Source of the DNA: Emticicia sp. BO119
GTDB taxonomy: Bacteria; Bacteroidota; Bacteroidia; Cytophagales; Spirosomataceae
Assembly: GCF_013912375.1 (NCBI RefSeq)
Contig: NZ_JACETV010000011.1
Span: 1-64,000, forward strand
DNA: 64,000 nt
Reading direction: 5' to 3'
In this document: positions 7,943 to 16,234 of the stretch, piece after piece
Layout: the number at the start of each line of letters is the position of its first letter
Numbering within the stretch: position 1 is the first letter of the stretch
The notes under the pieces: generated by a model
Databases searched by the model: none
What the model was told of the DNA's origin: nothing
The model's input: only the letters and a program-made list of their open reading frames with translations
Translations under genes and position numbers: made by a program

Positions 7943-9133
7943 TTATTCAGATTTTAAAAAATTAATTACGGTCTCAATGACATAGTTTTGCTCTTCGTCA
8001 GTCAATGTAGGGTACATTGGTAAGCTGATACAATGTCTGTAATATTCTTCTGCCATCGGCTGGTCGCCCTCTTTTGAACCTAATTGTTGATAATAGGGCA
8101 TTAAATGAGTAGGAATATAATGGATTTGTGCAAAAATCTTATGCTCTCTTAAATAATTGTATAGTCCCAGTCTGTTTTCTGCTTCTATCACATATAGGTG
8201 GTAGGCGTGCCCTTCTACTTCCCCTGACTGGCCTTTAATGGCAGGTATATTTTTAAAAGCTTGGTTGTAGCGAGCAGCTATTACCCTTCTTCTGACTAAG
8301 CCTTCATCTGCCCTCTTGAGCTGACTGCTTCCTAATGCTGCCTGAAAATCGGTTATTCTGTAATTAAAGCCCAATGTCTGCATCTCCATGTACCAACCCG
8401 GATATTTGTCTATCCCTCCGGCCAATGCAATGCTATTTGTATATTGATTCTCTGACCGTGTAATACCGTGAGTCCTTAGTTGCAACAAACTCTGGTAAAG
8501 AGCCTCATTATTGGTAGTTATCATACCGCCTTCACCACTGGCAATGTGTTTTACCGGGTGGAAGGAGAAAATAGCCAGGTCAGCAAATTTGCCATTCCCA
8601 CACCATTGTTGCTCGCCATTTGAATCGATGAAATAGCCACCGGGTGCATGGCAGGCATCTTCAATAATCCAGAGATTGTATTCTTCTGCTAATTTTCGGA
8701 ATTCTTCCAGATTGACGGCTCTTCCGGCAAAATCAACAGGGATAATTCCGGTATAAGTACCTTCAGGGGAGCTCTCCAATATATTTCTGACCTTATTAAT
8801 GTCTATCAGATAAGTGTCCGGGTCAATGTCAGCAAACACTACTTCTCCGTCACAATAGCGAACGCAGTTAGCCGATGCAGCAAAGGTGATGGGAGTTGTA
8901 ATTACCTTATCTCCTTCTTTTACTCCTAATGCTAAAGTACATAAATGCAAAGCGGCTGTTCCGTTTGCTACGGCAACAGCATATTTTGCCCCTATATATT
9001 TTGCAAAATCGTCTTCAAACTCTTTTATTTTAGGTCCTTGTGTCAAAAAAGGACTTTTAAGGGTTTCTACTACAATCGCAATATCTTCGTCAGTGATATG
9101 CTGTTTTCCATAAGGAATGTTATTCATTTGCAT
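7943..9133 (-). CDS. pseC: UDP-4-amino-4,6-dideoxy-N-acetyl-L-altrosamine transaminase PseC
   Basis: A PLP-dependent DegT/DnrJ/EryC1-family sugar aminotransferase of 396 residues that adds the 4-amino group to the product of PseB. The N-terminus IPYGKQHITDEDI.AVV.TLKSPFLTQGP is characteristic. The PLP lysine is K195 in FHPVKHIASGEGG; EDACHAPGG near 158 and the C-terminal HIYPYQ-like HYIPTHLMPYYQ segment are also family marks. The start overlaps the pseB stop in TAATG; a second ATG two codons later is equally possible. It is the second gene of the pse operon. Confidence 0.93.
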   Translation of the reverse strand: MQMNNIPYGKQHITDEDIAIVVETLKSPFLTQGPKIKEFEDDFAKYIGAKYAVAVANGTAALHLCTLALGVKEGDKVITTPITFAASANCVRYCDGEVVFADIDPDTYLIDINKVRNILESSPEGTYTGIIPVDFAGRAVNLEEFRKLAEEYNLWIIEDACHAPGGYFIDSNGEQQWCGNGKFADLAIFSFHPVKHIASGEGGMITTNNEALYQSLLQLRTHGITRSENQYTNSIALAGGIDKYPGWYMEMQTLGFNYRITDFQAALGSSQLKRADEGLVRRRVIAARYNQAFKNIPAIKGQSGEVEGHAYHLYVIEAENRLGLYNYLREHKIFAQIHYIPTHLMPYYQQLGSKEGDQPMAEEYYRHCISLPMYPTLTDEEQNYVIETVINFLKSE

Positions 9134-10152
9134 TAAACTTCAAAGGTTGGGTCAACATGTTCTTTAATTAATATTCTCAAATCTTCTACAGTTTCCCATT
9201 CTGTGTTCTGGTTTGAGGTGTACTTGAACCCTACTGGTACTTTGATAGCATTAAACTCAGTCATAAAATCTTCTATTCTCCATTTGTGAGTAGAGGGTAG
9301 AATAGTATAATACTTACCTAAGTCGTAGGTCAGGAAAGAATCAGATTCAGTGATCATTTCTTCATGTACCTTTTCACCGGGTCTGATACCTACAATTTTT
9401 ATTTCAGCTTCTGGTGCTATGGCTTTAGCTACATCAAGGATATGATATGAAGGAATTTTAGGAATAAATATTTCTCCACCCCAGGCGTGTTCCAAAGCGT
9501 GCATAACCATATCAACCCCCCCCTGCAGAGAAATATTAAAGCGGGTCATAGTTGGTTCTGTAATCGGAATAACTCCTTCTTTCTTTTTCTTCATGAAGAA
9601 AGGAATAACAGAGCCATTTGAACCCATTACATTGCCATACCTCACCACAGAAAACCTGATGGGATTCCAGCCTTTGATGTTATTAGCTGCCACAAACAAT
9701 TTATCAGATGCCAGTTTGGTAGCTCCATACAAATTGATAGGTGCACAGGCTTTATCAGTCGATAAGGCTACTACACGCTCTACATCTGTTTCAAGACAAG
9801 CATTAATGACGTTTTCTGCGCCTAATACATTGGTTTTTACACATTCCATCGGGTTATACTCTGCAATCGGAACGTGTTTCATGGCAGCTGCATGAATGAC
9901 AAAATCAACTCCTTTCAAAGCTCTTTTCAACCGTTCAAAGTCCCGCACATCTCCAATAAAATACCTCATTTGCGGGTATTTACTATCAGGATACTCATGT
10001 GCCATTTCAAATTGCTTCTGCTCGTCACGGGAGAAAATAATGAGTTTTTTTATTTCTGGGTGCTTCGATAGAATATGCCTGGTAAGGGCTTTCCCTAAAG
10101 AGCCTGTACCACCGGTAATCAATATGGTTTTATCTTGAAAAGTAAATGACAT
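9133..10152 (-). CDS. pseB: UDP-N-acetylglucosamine 4,6-dehydratase (inverting) PseB
   Basis: A 339-residue extended SDR that converts UDP-GlcNAc to the 4-keto-6-deoxy-L-arabino sugar, the first committed step of pseudaminic acid synthesis. The Rossmann motif GGTGSLG is at 14-20. The catalytic set is STDKA (D133, K134) with Y142xxxK146 in YGATK, the arrangement of short cytoplasmic inverting dehydratases. VVRYGNVMGSNGSVIPFF follows near 170. It is the first gene of the operon and has a candidate promoter 58 nt upstream. Confidence 0.94.
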   Translation of the reverse strand: MSFTFQDKTILITGGTGSLGKALTRHILSKHPEIKKLIIFSRDEQKQFEMAHEYPDSKYPQMRYFIGDVRDFERLKRALKGVDFVIHAAAMKHVPIAEYNPMECVKTNVLGAENVINACLETDVERVVALSTDKACAPINLYGATKLASDKLFVAANNIKGWNPIRFSVVRYGNVMGSNGSVIPFFMKKKKEGVIPITEPTMTRFNISLQGGVDMVMHALEHAWGGEIFIPKIPSYHILDVAKAIAPEAEIKIVGIRPGEKVHEEMITESDSFLTYDLGKYYTILPSTHKWRIEDFMTEFNAIKVPVGFKYTSNQNTEWETVEDLRILIKEHVDPTFEV

Positions 10153-10209
10153 ATCAAAAGAAAAATGATTTTTAAGTACTCCTTTTATAATTATTGCGGA
10201 GTTTTAATG

Positions 10210-10217
10210 CAAAAGTA
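10210..10217 (-). promoter_or_regulatory. Candidate -7 element of the pse operon
   Basis: TACTTTTG on the minus strand matches TAnnTTTG exactly and lies 58 nt before the pseB start. No clean TTTG is found at the -33 spacing, only a T-rich stretch, so it is a partial match. Confidence 0.45.
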
Positions 10218-10291
10218 GTTAAGATTGCTTTAAAAAAGAATATAACGTCGAACTACTTATCTGTCTATAAGGCAAACGGTATCCTTTAAAC

Positions 10292-10317
10292 AAAAAGAGA
10301 TGCCCAACGGCATCTCT
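10292..10317 (-). terminator. Rho-independent terminator of sodA
   Basis: A perfect 9-bp stem, AGAGATGCC with GGCATCTCT around a 4-nt loop, is followed on the minus strand by a run of five T. It starts about 27 nt past the superoxide dismutase stop. Confidence 0.85.
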
Positions 10318-10343
10318 CATTATATAATCAAGCCAGATATTAC

Positions 10344-10970
10344 TTATTCATTCGGAATAACTCTCTTGGCATTTGAGAAACGTTTTTGTACGGCTTCCCA
10401 GTCAATTACGTTCCAGAAAGTATCTATATAGTCAGGACGTTTGTTTTGGAATTTCAGGTAATAGGCGTGTTCCCATACGTCTAAGCCCAATACCGGAATA
10501 CCTTTTTTATCAGCTACATCCATCAATGGATTATCCTGATTAGGAGTAGAAGTGATGAAAAGTTTTTCCTGGTCGTCAACACATAACCATGCCCAACCTG
10601 AACCAAAACGCCCTATGGCTGCTTTTTTGAACTCATCTTTGAAAGCATCAAATGAACCGAAGGCATCATCAATCGCTTTGCTCAAAGTACTTGATGGTGT
10701 CCCGCCACCATTAGGTGAAAGAATATTCCAGAATAAATCGTGGTTGAAATGTCCGCCACCGTTGTTTCTTACAGGTGCTGGATATTTGCTGATATTGGCT
10801 AATAATTCTTTCAACGATAAGCCTTCCATATCTGTACCTGCAATGGCGTTGTTCAGATTGGTTACATATGCCTGGTGATGACGGTCATGGTGGATTTCCA
10901 TAGTTGCCTTGTCAAAATGAGGCTCCAGTGCGTCACTTGCGTAAGGGAGCGGATCGAGTGTGTATGCCAT
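10344..10970 (-). CDS. sodA: Superoxide dismutase (Mn/Fe)
   Basis: A 208-residue SOD of the Mn/Fe family that dismutates superoxide, probably in the cytoplasm since no signal peptide is seen. Metal ligands are visible as H28 in [13 protein letters not shown], the His of NHDLFW, and the Asp and His of [11 protein letters not shown] near 163-167. [11 protein letters not shown] and the TPNQDNPLM region, which carries the Gln typical of manganese enzymes, favour Mn or cambialistic use over strict Fe. It is a single gene with its own terminator. Confidence 0.95.
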   Translation of the reverse strand: MAYTLDPLPYASDALEPHFDKATMEIHHDRHHQAYVTNLNNAIAGTDMEGLSLKELLANISKYPAPVRNNGGGHFNHDLFWNILSPNGGGTPSSTLSKAIDDAFGSFDAFKDEFKKAAIGRFGSGWAWLCVDDQEKLFITSTPNQDNPLMDVADKKGIPVLGLDVWEHAYYLKFQNKRPDYIDTFWNVIDWEAVQKRFSNAKRVIPNE

Positions 10971-11048
10971 ATCTTAAAGTAAGTTTTAAATGTTGAATAT
11001 AATAGTGCCCGTTATTACAGCCTATAGGCTTAACGCTAACGACGAAAA

Positions 11049-11507
11049 TTATGTTCGCAAATTCCTGAAAAAATTCTTTATAATTATTTCGCAATCCTTC
11101 TCCAGAATGCCTTTCACAACAGTAGTTCTGGGGTGAAGAATATTAGGAGAAACCCTTGCAAAACCCCGTTTAGGATCAGAAGTTCCGTACACAATCCGGT
11201 CGATCTGCGACCAGTTCAAGGCACCAGCACACATTACGCAGGGTTCAAGGGTTACATATAAAGTGCAGTCTTTCAGATATTTGGCACCCAGAAATTGTGA
11301 AGCTGCGGTAATAGCAATGATTTCGGCATGAGCCGTCACATCATTGAGTTGCTCGGTCTGGTTTGTCCCTTTTCCAATAATTTTACTTCCCCCAGCCACA
11401 ACAATAGCTCCGACAGGAATTTCTCCTGCTTCTCCTGATTGTATTGCCAGGTCAAGTGCTTTTGCCATGAAATATTCGTGAGAGTAAAGGGGGTAGGAGA
11501 GAGCCAA
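11049..11507 (-). CDS. tadA: tRNA-specific adenosine deaminase TadA (nucleoside deaminase family)
   Basis: A 152-residue zinc-dependent cytidine-deaminase-fold enzyme expected to convert the wobble adenosine of tRNA-Arg to inosine. The zinc site is H60-A-E62 and P89-C-V-M-C93, and NAME-type features such as IPVGAIVV and AGALNWSQIDRIVYG are present. This is the normal TadA length. A guanine-deaminase-like relative is possible but less likely, because the C-terminal part (GFARVSPNILHPR) resembles the tRNA enzyme. It follows nadA after a terminator, so it is likely expressed separately. Confidence 0.88.
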   Translation of the reverse strand: MALSYPLYSHEYFMAKALDLAIQSGEAGEIPVGAIVVAGGSKIIGKGTNQTEQLNDVTAHAEIIAITAASQFLGAKYLKDCTLYVTLEPCVMCAGALNWSQIDRIVYGTSDPKRGFARVSPNILHPRTTVVKGILEKDCEIIIKNFFRNLRT

Positions 11508-11542
11508 GATTGTAAATGGTTTATTAACAGAATGTTTTTCAG

Positions 11543-11573
11543 AAAAAAAAGGTTCTCCTGTTAAGCGAACCTT
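11543..11573 (-). terminator. Rho-independent terminator of nadA
   Basis: The stem AAGGTTC / GAACCTT (11549-11555 with 11567-11573) is followed on the minus strand by about eight T, 28 nt past the nadA stop. Confidence 0.8.
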
Positions 11574-11600
11574 CTGTTATGAATTTATAAAATTCAGCTA

Positions 11601-12560
11601 TTACAAACCAAATTTTGCCGATAGTTCCAACATTCTTTCGATGGGCTTTCTGGCAGCTTCGATTACATCCATCGGAAGCTTAATCTCCGGTGTTTCGTCT
11701 CTTAAACACAAATAGAGTTTTTCCATTGTGTTGAGTTTCATGTGCGGGCAGTCAGAACAAGCCTTGCAGGCATGGCCATTGCGTGAGGTAGGAGCTACAA
11801 TGAATTTTTTATCGGGAGCGGCCTTTCTCATCTGGTGCAAAATGCCCGACTCTGTGGCTACGATAAACTCTTTATCCGGGCTATTGATTACATGCTTTAG
11901 TAATCCTGTGGTAGAGCCGATATAATCAGCTAATTTCAATACAGGTTGTTCGCTCTCAGGGTGAGCCACTACTTTAGCTTCAGGGTGCTTATCCTTCAAA
12001 TCCTGAATCATTTTGCCAGAGAAAGTCTCATGTACCATACAGGCACCATCCCACAAAACCATATCCCGGCCTGTCACACGATTGATATAGCCACCCAGAT
12101 TTTTATCAGGAGCAAAAATAATCTTTTGTTCTTTCGGGAAACTTTCTACAATTTTTACTGCATTGCTGCTGGTACATACTACATCTGTCAGTGTTTTCAG
12201 GGCAGCTGAGCAGTTTACATAAGAAATTACGATATGATCGGGGTGTTGTGCTTTAAAAGCAGCAAATTCATCAGCAGGGGCTGACTCTTCCAAGGAACAA
12301 CCTGCGTTCATATCAGGCAAAACCACTTTCTTCTGTGGAGACAATATCTTTGCAGTTTCGGCCATGAACCTTACTCCTGCAAAAACAATCATGTCGGCAT
12401 CGGTTTTGGCCGCTTGCTGTGAAAGGCCGAGGCTATCGCCTATATAATCGGCAATATCCTGAATTTCAGCAACCTGATAATAATGTGCTAAAATAACAGC
12501 GTTCTTCTCTTTTTTCAAGCGAGCTATTTCAGCTACCAGATCAATATCTTCTTTTACCAT
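11601..12560 (-). CDS. nadA: Quinolinate synthase NadA
   Basis: 319 residues, a typical length. It condenses iminoaspartate with dihydroxyacetone phosphate to quinolinate in de novo NAD synthesis and carries a [4Fe-4S] cluster. The start region [23 protein letters not shown] is diagnostic. Cysteines of the expected kind are seen at C88 ([10 protein letters not shown]), in WDGACMVHE and in CSDCPHM near the C-terminus. [11 protein letters not shown] and HPESEQPVL-type motifs are present. The partner genes nadB and nadC are not adjacent. Confidence 0.95.
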   Translation of the reverse strand: MVKEDIDLVAEIARLKKEKNAVILAHYYQVAEIQDIADYIGDSLGLSQQAAKTDADMIVFAGVRFMAETAKILSPQKKVVLPDMNAGCSLEESAPADEFAAFKAQHPDHIVISYVNCSAALKTLTDVVCTSSNAVKIVESFPKEQKIIFAPDKNLGGYINRVTGRDMVLWDGACMVHETFSGKMIQDLKDKHPEAKVVAHPESEQPVLKLADYIGSTTGLLKHVINSPDKEFIVATESGILHQMRKAAPDKKFIVAPTSRNGHACKACSDCPHMKLNTMEKLYLCLRDETPEIKLPMDVIEAARKPIERMLELSAKFGL

Positions 12561-12616
12561 TTTGGTTAATTTTCTAAATAACTGTCAAAAAATGCGAGGT
12601 ATTATAATTGCCGGAT

Positions 12617-13594
12617 TTATTTACAAAAGTATTCCCATTCTTTCAGAGAAGTAGTTACCCCCTTTGCATCAGAGAATAATTCTTTTACTGTATTGCCTTT
12701 TGCATCGTACTCAAAGCCTCTTGTACTTAAAATCTGATTATTATAAAAATAGTTCTCTTTAACCATTAATCCTTTACTATTATGTTCGTAAGTGAAATAG
12801 TAATCAACTTGATTTTTTCCGTTCAGACGGGTTGACTTTTCTAATTTTCCATTCGCATTATAAGTGTTTATGGTCGAGGCATAGAGAACATCGTTGCGGG
12901 TGGTAGTTTCTTTAGTCAGGTTTCCAGCCGGGTTATATTCATAATTTGTAATTGTTGTTACTTTATCGGCAGCATCATAGTGTACCCAACGGCCTACTTT
13001 TCCCAATAGGGCATAAGTATATTTATCAGAAAATGCTACTACTCCATTAGAACTTACTACTTCTTTAGTAATAACTTGTCCATTCGGGTCTAACCCTATT
13101 ATCTCTCTGATGGTCTCGGTAACTCCATCTTTATCATAGAAGATTTGTACCGAACCTGATTCAGTAAATAACGTTTTTTGAATGGCATTAGAAACCCCAT
13201 CCGCCGAAATTACCTCCTGTGTCAGTTTCCCAAGAAGGCTGTACTCTTTTGTAGTTACCTTTTTCACTACATCATTATGGCTGTAAGTTATCTTGGTATT
13301 ATTGCCTTTTGCATCATACTCATAGGTGTATGACTCTTTATAATTACCAGAAAACTGGCTCGAATAATTTTTAGTTTCGCTCAAAAGCCTACCTTGTGAA
13401 TCGTAGTTTTTAACAAATGACTGTTCAATTCTCCCTTGTCTCGAAAAAGTAAACCTGGTTTCAAGGCAATTACCCGCGGAAATAATATTACTTGGAGTAA
13501 CAGTGTCTAATTGAGCAAAAGAACAAGAAGAGGTTGTTAGTAAGAGTGTTCCGAGACAAAGATAAACGAGCGTATGTTTAAGATTTAGTTTCAT
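12617..13594 (-). CDS. YD-repeat-like secreted lipoprotein, function unknown
   Basis: About 325 residues when started at MKLNLKHT. A longer open frame reaches 13708, but its first 38 residues have no signal-like character, while the inner Met begins a good signal sequence. That sequence ends in a lipobox-like LLTTSSC, so the protein is probably a lipoprotein. The body is a string of short imperfect units such as YDAKGN, YNPAGN and YSLLGK, each followed by a threonine/lysine-rich strand, resembling RHS/YD repeats or the toxin-immunity-like antitoxin repeat family. There is no toxin tip and no Rhs core. I cannot name a function. Confidence 0.7.
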   Translation of the reverse strand: MKLNLKHTLVYLCLGTLLLTTSSCSFAQLDTVTPSNIISAGNCLETRFTFSRQGRIEQSFVKNYDSQGRLLSETKNYSSQFSGNYKESYTYEYDAKGNNTKITYSHNDVVKKVTTKEYSLLGKLTQEVISADGVSNAIQKTLFTESGSVQIFYDKDGVTETIREIIGLDPNGQVITKEVVSSNGVVAFSDKYTYALLGKVGRWVHYDAADKVTTITNYEYNPAGNLTKETTTRNDVLYASTINTYNANGKLEKSTRLNGKNQVDYYFTYEHNSKGLMVKENYFYNNQILSTRGFEYDAKGNTVKELFSDAKGVTTSLKEWEYFCK

Positions 13595-13708
13595 GCTTTT
13601 GATGAAATAAATATGAGAAATGGATTGATACAACATAAGTGTGGAAATTTTTAGCATAAAATTACACATTTCCTGAAAAATCCTACACTTGTTTTTATTT
13701 AATGGCAA

Positions 13709-14232
13709 AGTTTATAATGATTATCAATGATTCAACAGACAAAATTCATGCTAAAAGTGTGTCTGCAAATGAAATCGGATACCGTTGTAATTGTTTCACT
13801 ATTTAACAAGAATTTTTGCTTATATGGCCTGACCTAATTCTGCTATATATGTATAAATTGGCGGGCCGTTCATTCTTGCTGTGCGGTGAAAACCGAAAAG
13901 CTGAAAATAGGATTTCGTATCAAATTCTTATCTGAACAAGCTATAGGGTTTTGCTGATGTATAAAGGTTTTGTCCATGTTAATACAACTGTTAAAAATTT
14001 CTTGCAATACTGAAAACCAGAAGTTATTACCATTAATTTTCAGGAAACGGGCATAAATCTATTGTTTTGTTATGAGTTTTAACTGTATCTTAAGAACTGA
14101 ACAAAACTTTAATTACTTTGTTGGTAGCTAAACGTTTTGTCCATAACACAACCTTTTACTATATCTATCAGGTATTAAGCATTGCTCATATTAATGAAAT
14201 ATACTTAAACTTTAACAGCACTGTTATCTGGT
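13709..14232. other. Long intergenic region without recognisable gene
   Basis: About 520 bp of AT-rich DNA upstream of the YD-repeat lipoprotein. I see no convincing coding frame, RNA gene or strong hairpin. An 11-bp direct repeat, GTTTTGTCCAT, occurs at 13967-13977 and 14134-14144 with loosely similar flanks; its meaning is unclear. Confidence 0.4.
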
Positions 14233-14267
14233 GAAAAAAAAGAGCAGAACCTTAAAGTCCTGCTCTT
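14233..14267 (-). terminator. Rho-independent terminator of the OmpA/TSP3 gene
   Basis: The stem AAGAGCAG / CTGCTCTT (14240-14247 with 14260-14267) is followed on the minus strand by eight T, 23 nt past the stop codon. Confidence 0.88.
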
Positions 14268-14290
14268 GTGTTATAATTCAAATCTGATAA

Positions 14291-16003
14291 TTATTTCAAT
14301 TGGAACTCAATACGTGTGTTAGCTTTCTTACCGTCAGGCGTTGTATAAGGCGTTGATGGGTCTTCATCTCCTTTGCCTTCGTAAGTCATACGTGCTTTGC
14401 TGATACACTTCTTCTTCAAGAAATAAGCGTAAATAGCACATGAACGTAATTTAGCCGAACGCAGATTAGCAGAAGTGCTTGAACCATCGTTGTATGCTAC
14501 GATATTAAGAATACTATCAGGGCATCTTTGTAACAATGCACAAACACGATCTAATTTCTTATAAGAAGTTGGTTTCAATTTGTTTGTTCCGTTATAGAAC
14601 TCAATACCTTGTGCAGCAAAGCTTAATTCGTCTAATTCTGTTTTAGAAATCATACAACCGCTCAATGTTCTGTAACCCGGAGCCATGCCGTTTACCCATC
14701 CTTCAGGACAACCATCGTTTGTTTGTAAGCCTGCTAAATCAGGGCATTTATCTTTATCGTCAGCTACACCGTCTCCATCACGATCCGGACAACCTTTTGC
14801 AGAGGCCACACCTGCCAAGTTCGGGCAAGCATCATCTTTATCTGCAATACCATCGCCATCTGAATCAGGACAGCCATTCAATGAAGCAGGACCAGGCTCG
14901 TTCGGACAAGCATCGTCTTTATCAGTAATGCCATCACCGTCAGTATCAGGGCAACCTTTCAATGCTTTCAAACCAGGTACATCCGGGCAAGCATCGTCTT
15001 TATCAGCTACACCATCTTTATCTTTATCAGGACAGCCATTCAATGAAGCAGGACCTACTACTGTAGGACAAGCATCATCTTTATCGGCAATACCATCACC
15101 ATCAGTATCAGGGCAACCTTGTAATGCCATTGGTCCGGCCTGAGTCGGGCAGGCATCATCTTTATCAGGAATACCATCACCGTCAGTATCAGGACAGCCC
15201 TGGAATTTACGTAATCCTTTTTCGTTGATACAGGCATCGCAACGGTCAACCACCCCATCTTTATCTGTATCTTTATCGCCGAAGCGATATGAGCCTAATA
15301 GATTAACTACTGCATACCCATCCTTCTTAGGTACATTAGTTTCTAAACTTGTAGTAGAGGCATGTGTACCATCAAGGTAGTCAGAGAATACATAACGGTA
15401 TCCAGCTTCCAAACCAAGTGTCCATCTTTCTGCCAGGTTCCATTTTACTCCCAATCCGAATGGTAACATAAAAGCTGCTTTTTTCAGATTAGCTCTGTCT
15501 TCATCCATTAATCTTTGCAATGGAGGGAAAGCGCCACCAGGTTGCACCTCAAAAGTCGGATTAGTAAATACACCCCCTATACCGCCAAATATATAAGGTT
15601 TTACTGTTTTCTTAAATGTCCCGTCACAATAATAAAAACGCTCCCCAAACGGATACAACTCACCTAATAATGCTACTTCTGTTAATGGAGAAGTAAATTT
15701 CAGACGACGGTAATCCCATCTTCCATCAGGTTGATCCAAATCATTTCCGGCTAAAGCTCCTACCATTACCTGACCTCTTAATGCAAAATAGTTGCCGAAA
15801 TGTCTACGCACAAATGAGCCGAACATTGGGCGATTTTGTGAAAGATATGCTTTACTACAGTGCATATCACCGAAATATTGGTTAGCACCAAGTAAAAGAC
15901 CAACCTCCCACTTATATGGTTTACAAACGCTACAGGTGTCTTGGGCTTGCGACGCCAGCGAGAATGTTAACAACGCCGCAAATAATAGTATTGCCTTCTT
16001 CAT
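14291..16003 (-). CDS. OmpA-family outer-membrane protein with thrombospondin type 3 repeats
   Basis: 570 residues. A signal peptide (1-20, ending SQAQ) is followed by a beta-barrel-like region (about 25-238, glycine and aromatic rich, with WEVGLLLGANQYFGDM at the start). Seven calcium-binding TSP3 units of 27 residues (245-433, pattern D.DGDG..DKDDACP) lead to a C-terminal OmpA-like domain (about 445-570). That domain keeps IEFYNG, LNIVAYNDGSS and ANTRIEF but is degenerate against classical peptidoglycan-binding OmpA domains. The role is probably a structural anchor between outer membrane and cell wall. It is a single-gene unit with its own terminator. Confidence 0.88.
   Translation of the reverse strand: MKKAILLFAALLTFSLASQAQDTCSVCKPYKWEVGLLLGANQYFGDMHCSKAYLSQNRPMFGSFVRRHFGNYFALRGQVMVGALAGNDLDQPDGRWDYRRLKFTSPLTEVALLGELYPFGERFYYCDGTFKKTVKPYIFGGIGGVFTNPTFEVQPGGAFPPLQRLMDEDRANLKKAAFMLPFGLGVKWNLAERWTLGLEAGYRYVFSDYLDGTHASTTSLETNVPKKDGYAVVNLLGSYRFGDKDTDKDGVVDRCDACINEKGLRKFQGCPDTDGDGIPDKDDACPTQAGPMALQGCPDTDGDGIADKDDACPTVVGPASLNGCPDKDKDGVADKDDACPDVPGLKALKGCPDTDGDGITDKDDACPNEPGPASLNGCPDSDGDGIADKDDACPNLAGVASAKGCPDRDGDGVADDKDKCPDLAGLQTNDGCPEGWVNGMAPGYRTLSGCMISKTELDELSFAAQGIEFYNGTNKLKPTSYKKLDRVCALLQRCPDSILNIVAYNDGSSTSANLRSAKLRSCAIYAYFLKKKCISKARMTYEGKGDEDPSTPYTTPDGKKANTRIEFQLK
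14705..15271 (-). repeat. Seven 81-bp tandem repeats encoding TSP3 units
   Basis: Exactly 567 bp, or seven units of 81 bp, each encoding a 27-residue D.DGDG..DKDDACP..G...L.GCP unit. Inner units are more alike than the first and last, as expected of repeats that expand and contract by recombination. Confidence 0.9.
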
Positions 16004-16234
16004 GTTGGGGAATTTTTATGTTATATCAAATAAAACAATGTAAAAAATTGGACTAAATAAAGTATTTTGGGTCACAATCTGCTCGGAATATTTGGCAAAG
16101 AAAAAACAAAATGTTATAAATTTCTAAAAAAAAGGTTCATTTTTTTTGCGAATATGATTAATCGGTAAAATTGTTACCTCAACAGTGTGTTTTTAATAGC
16201 CAAAAATATAAACTAACAAAAGTGCAGAAATGTT

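Noticed and set aside
13595-13708. Longer N-terminal start of the YD-repeat lipoprotein at 13708
   Set aside because: The extra 38 residues have no signal features, whereas the Met at 13594 begins a proper signal sequence with a lipobox.
14685-15143. Plus-strand open frame rich in proline and serine over the TSP3 repeats
   Set aside because: It is the antisense of the calcium-binding repeat units, a common artefact of the repeated GAT/GAC codons.
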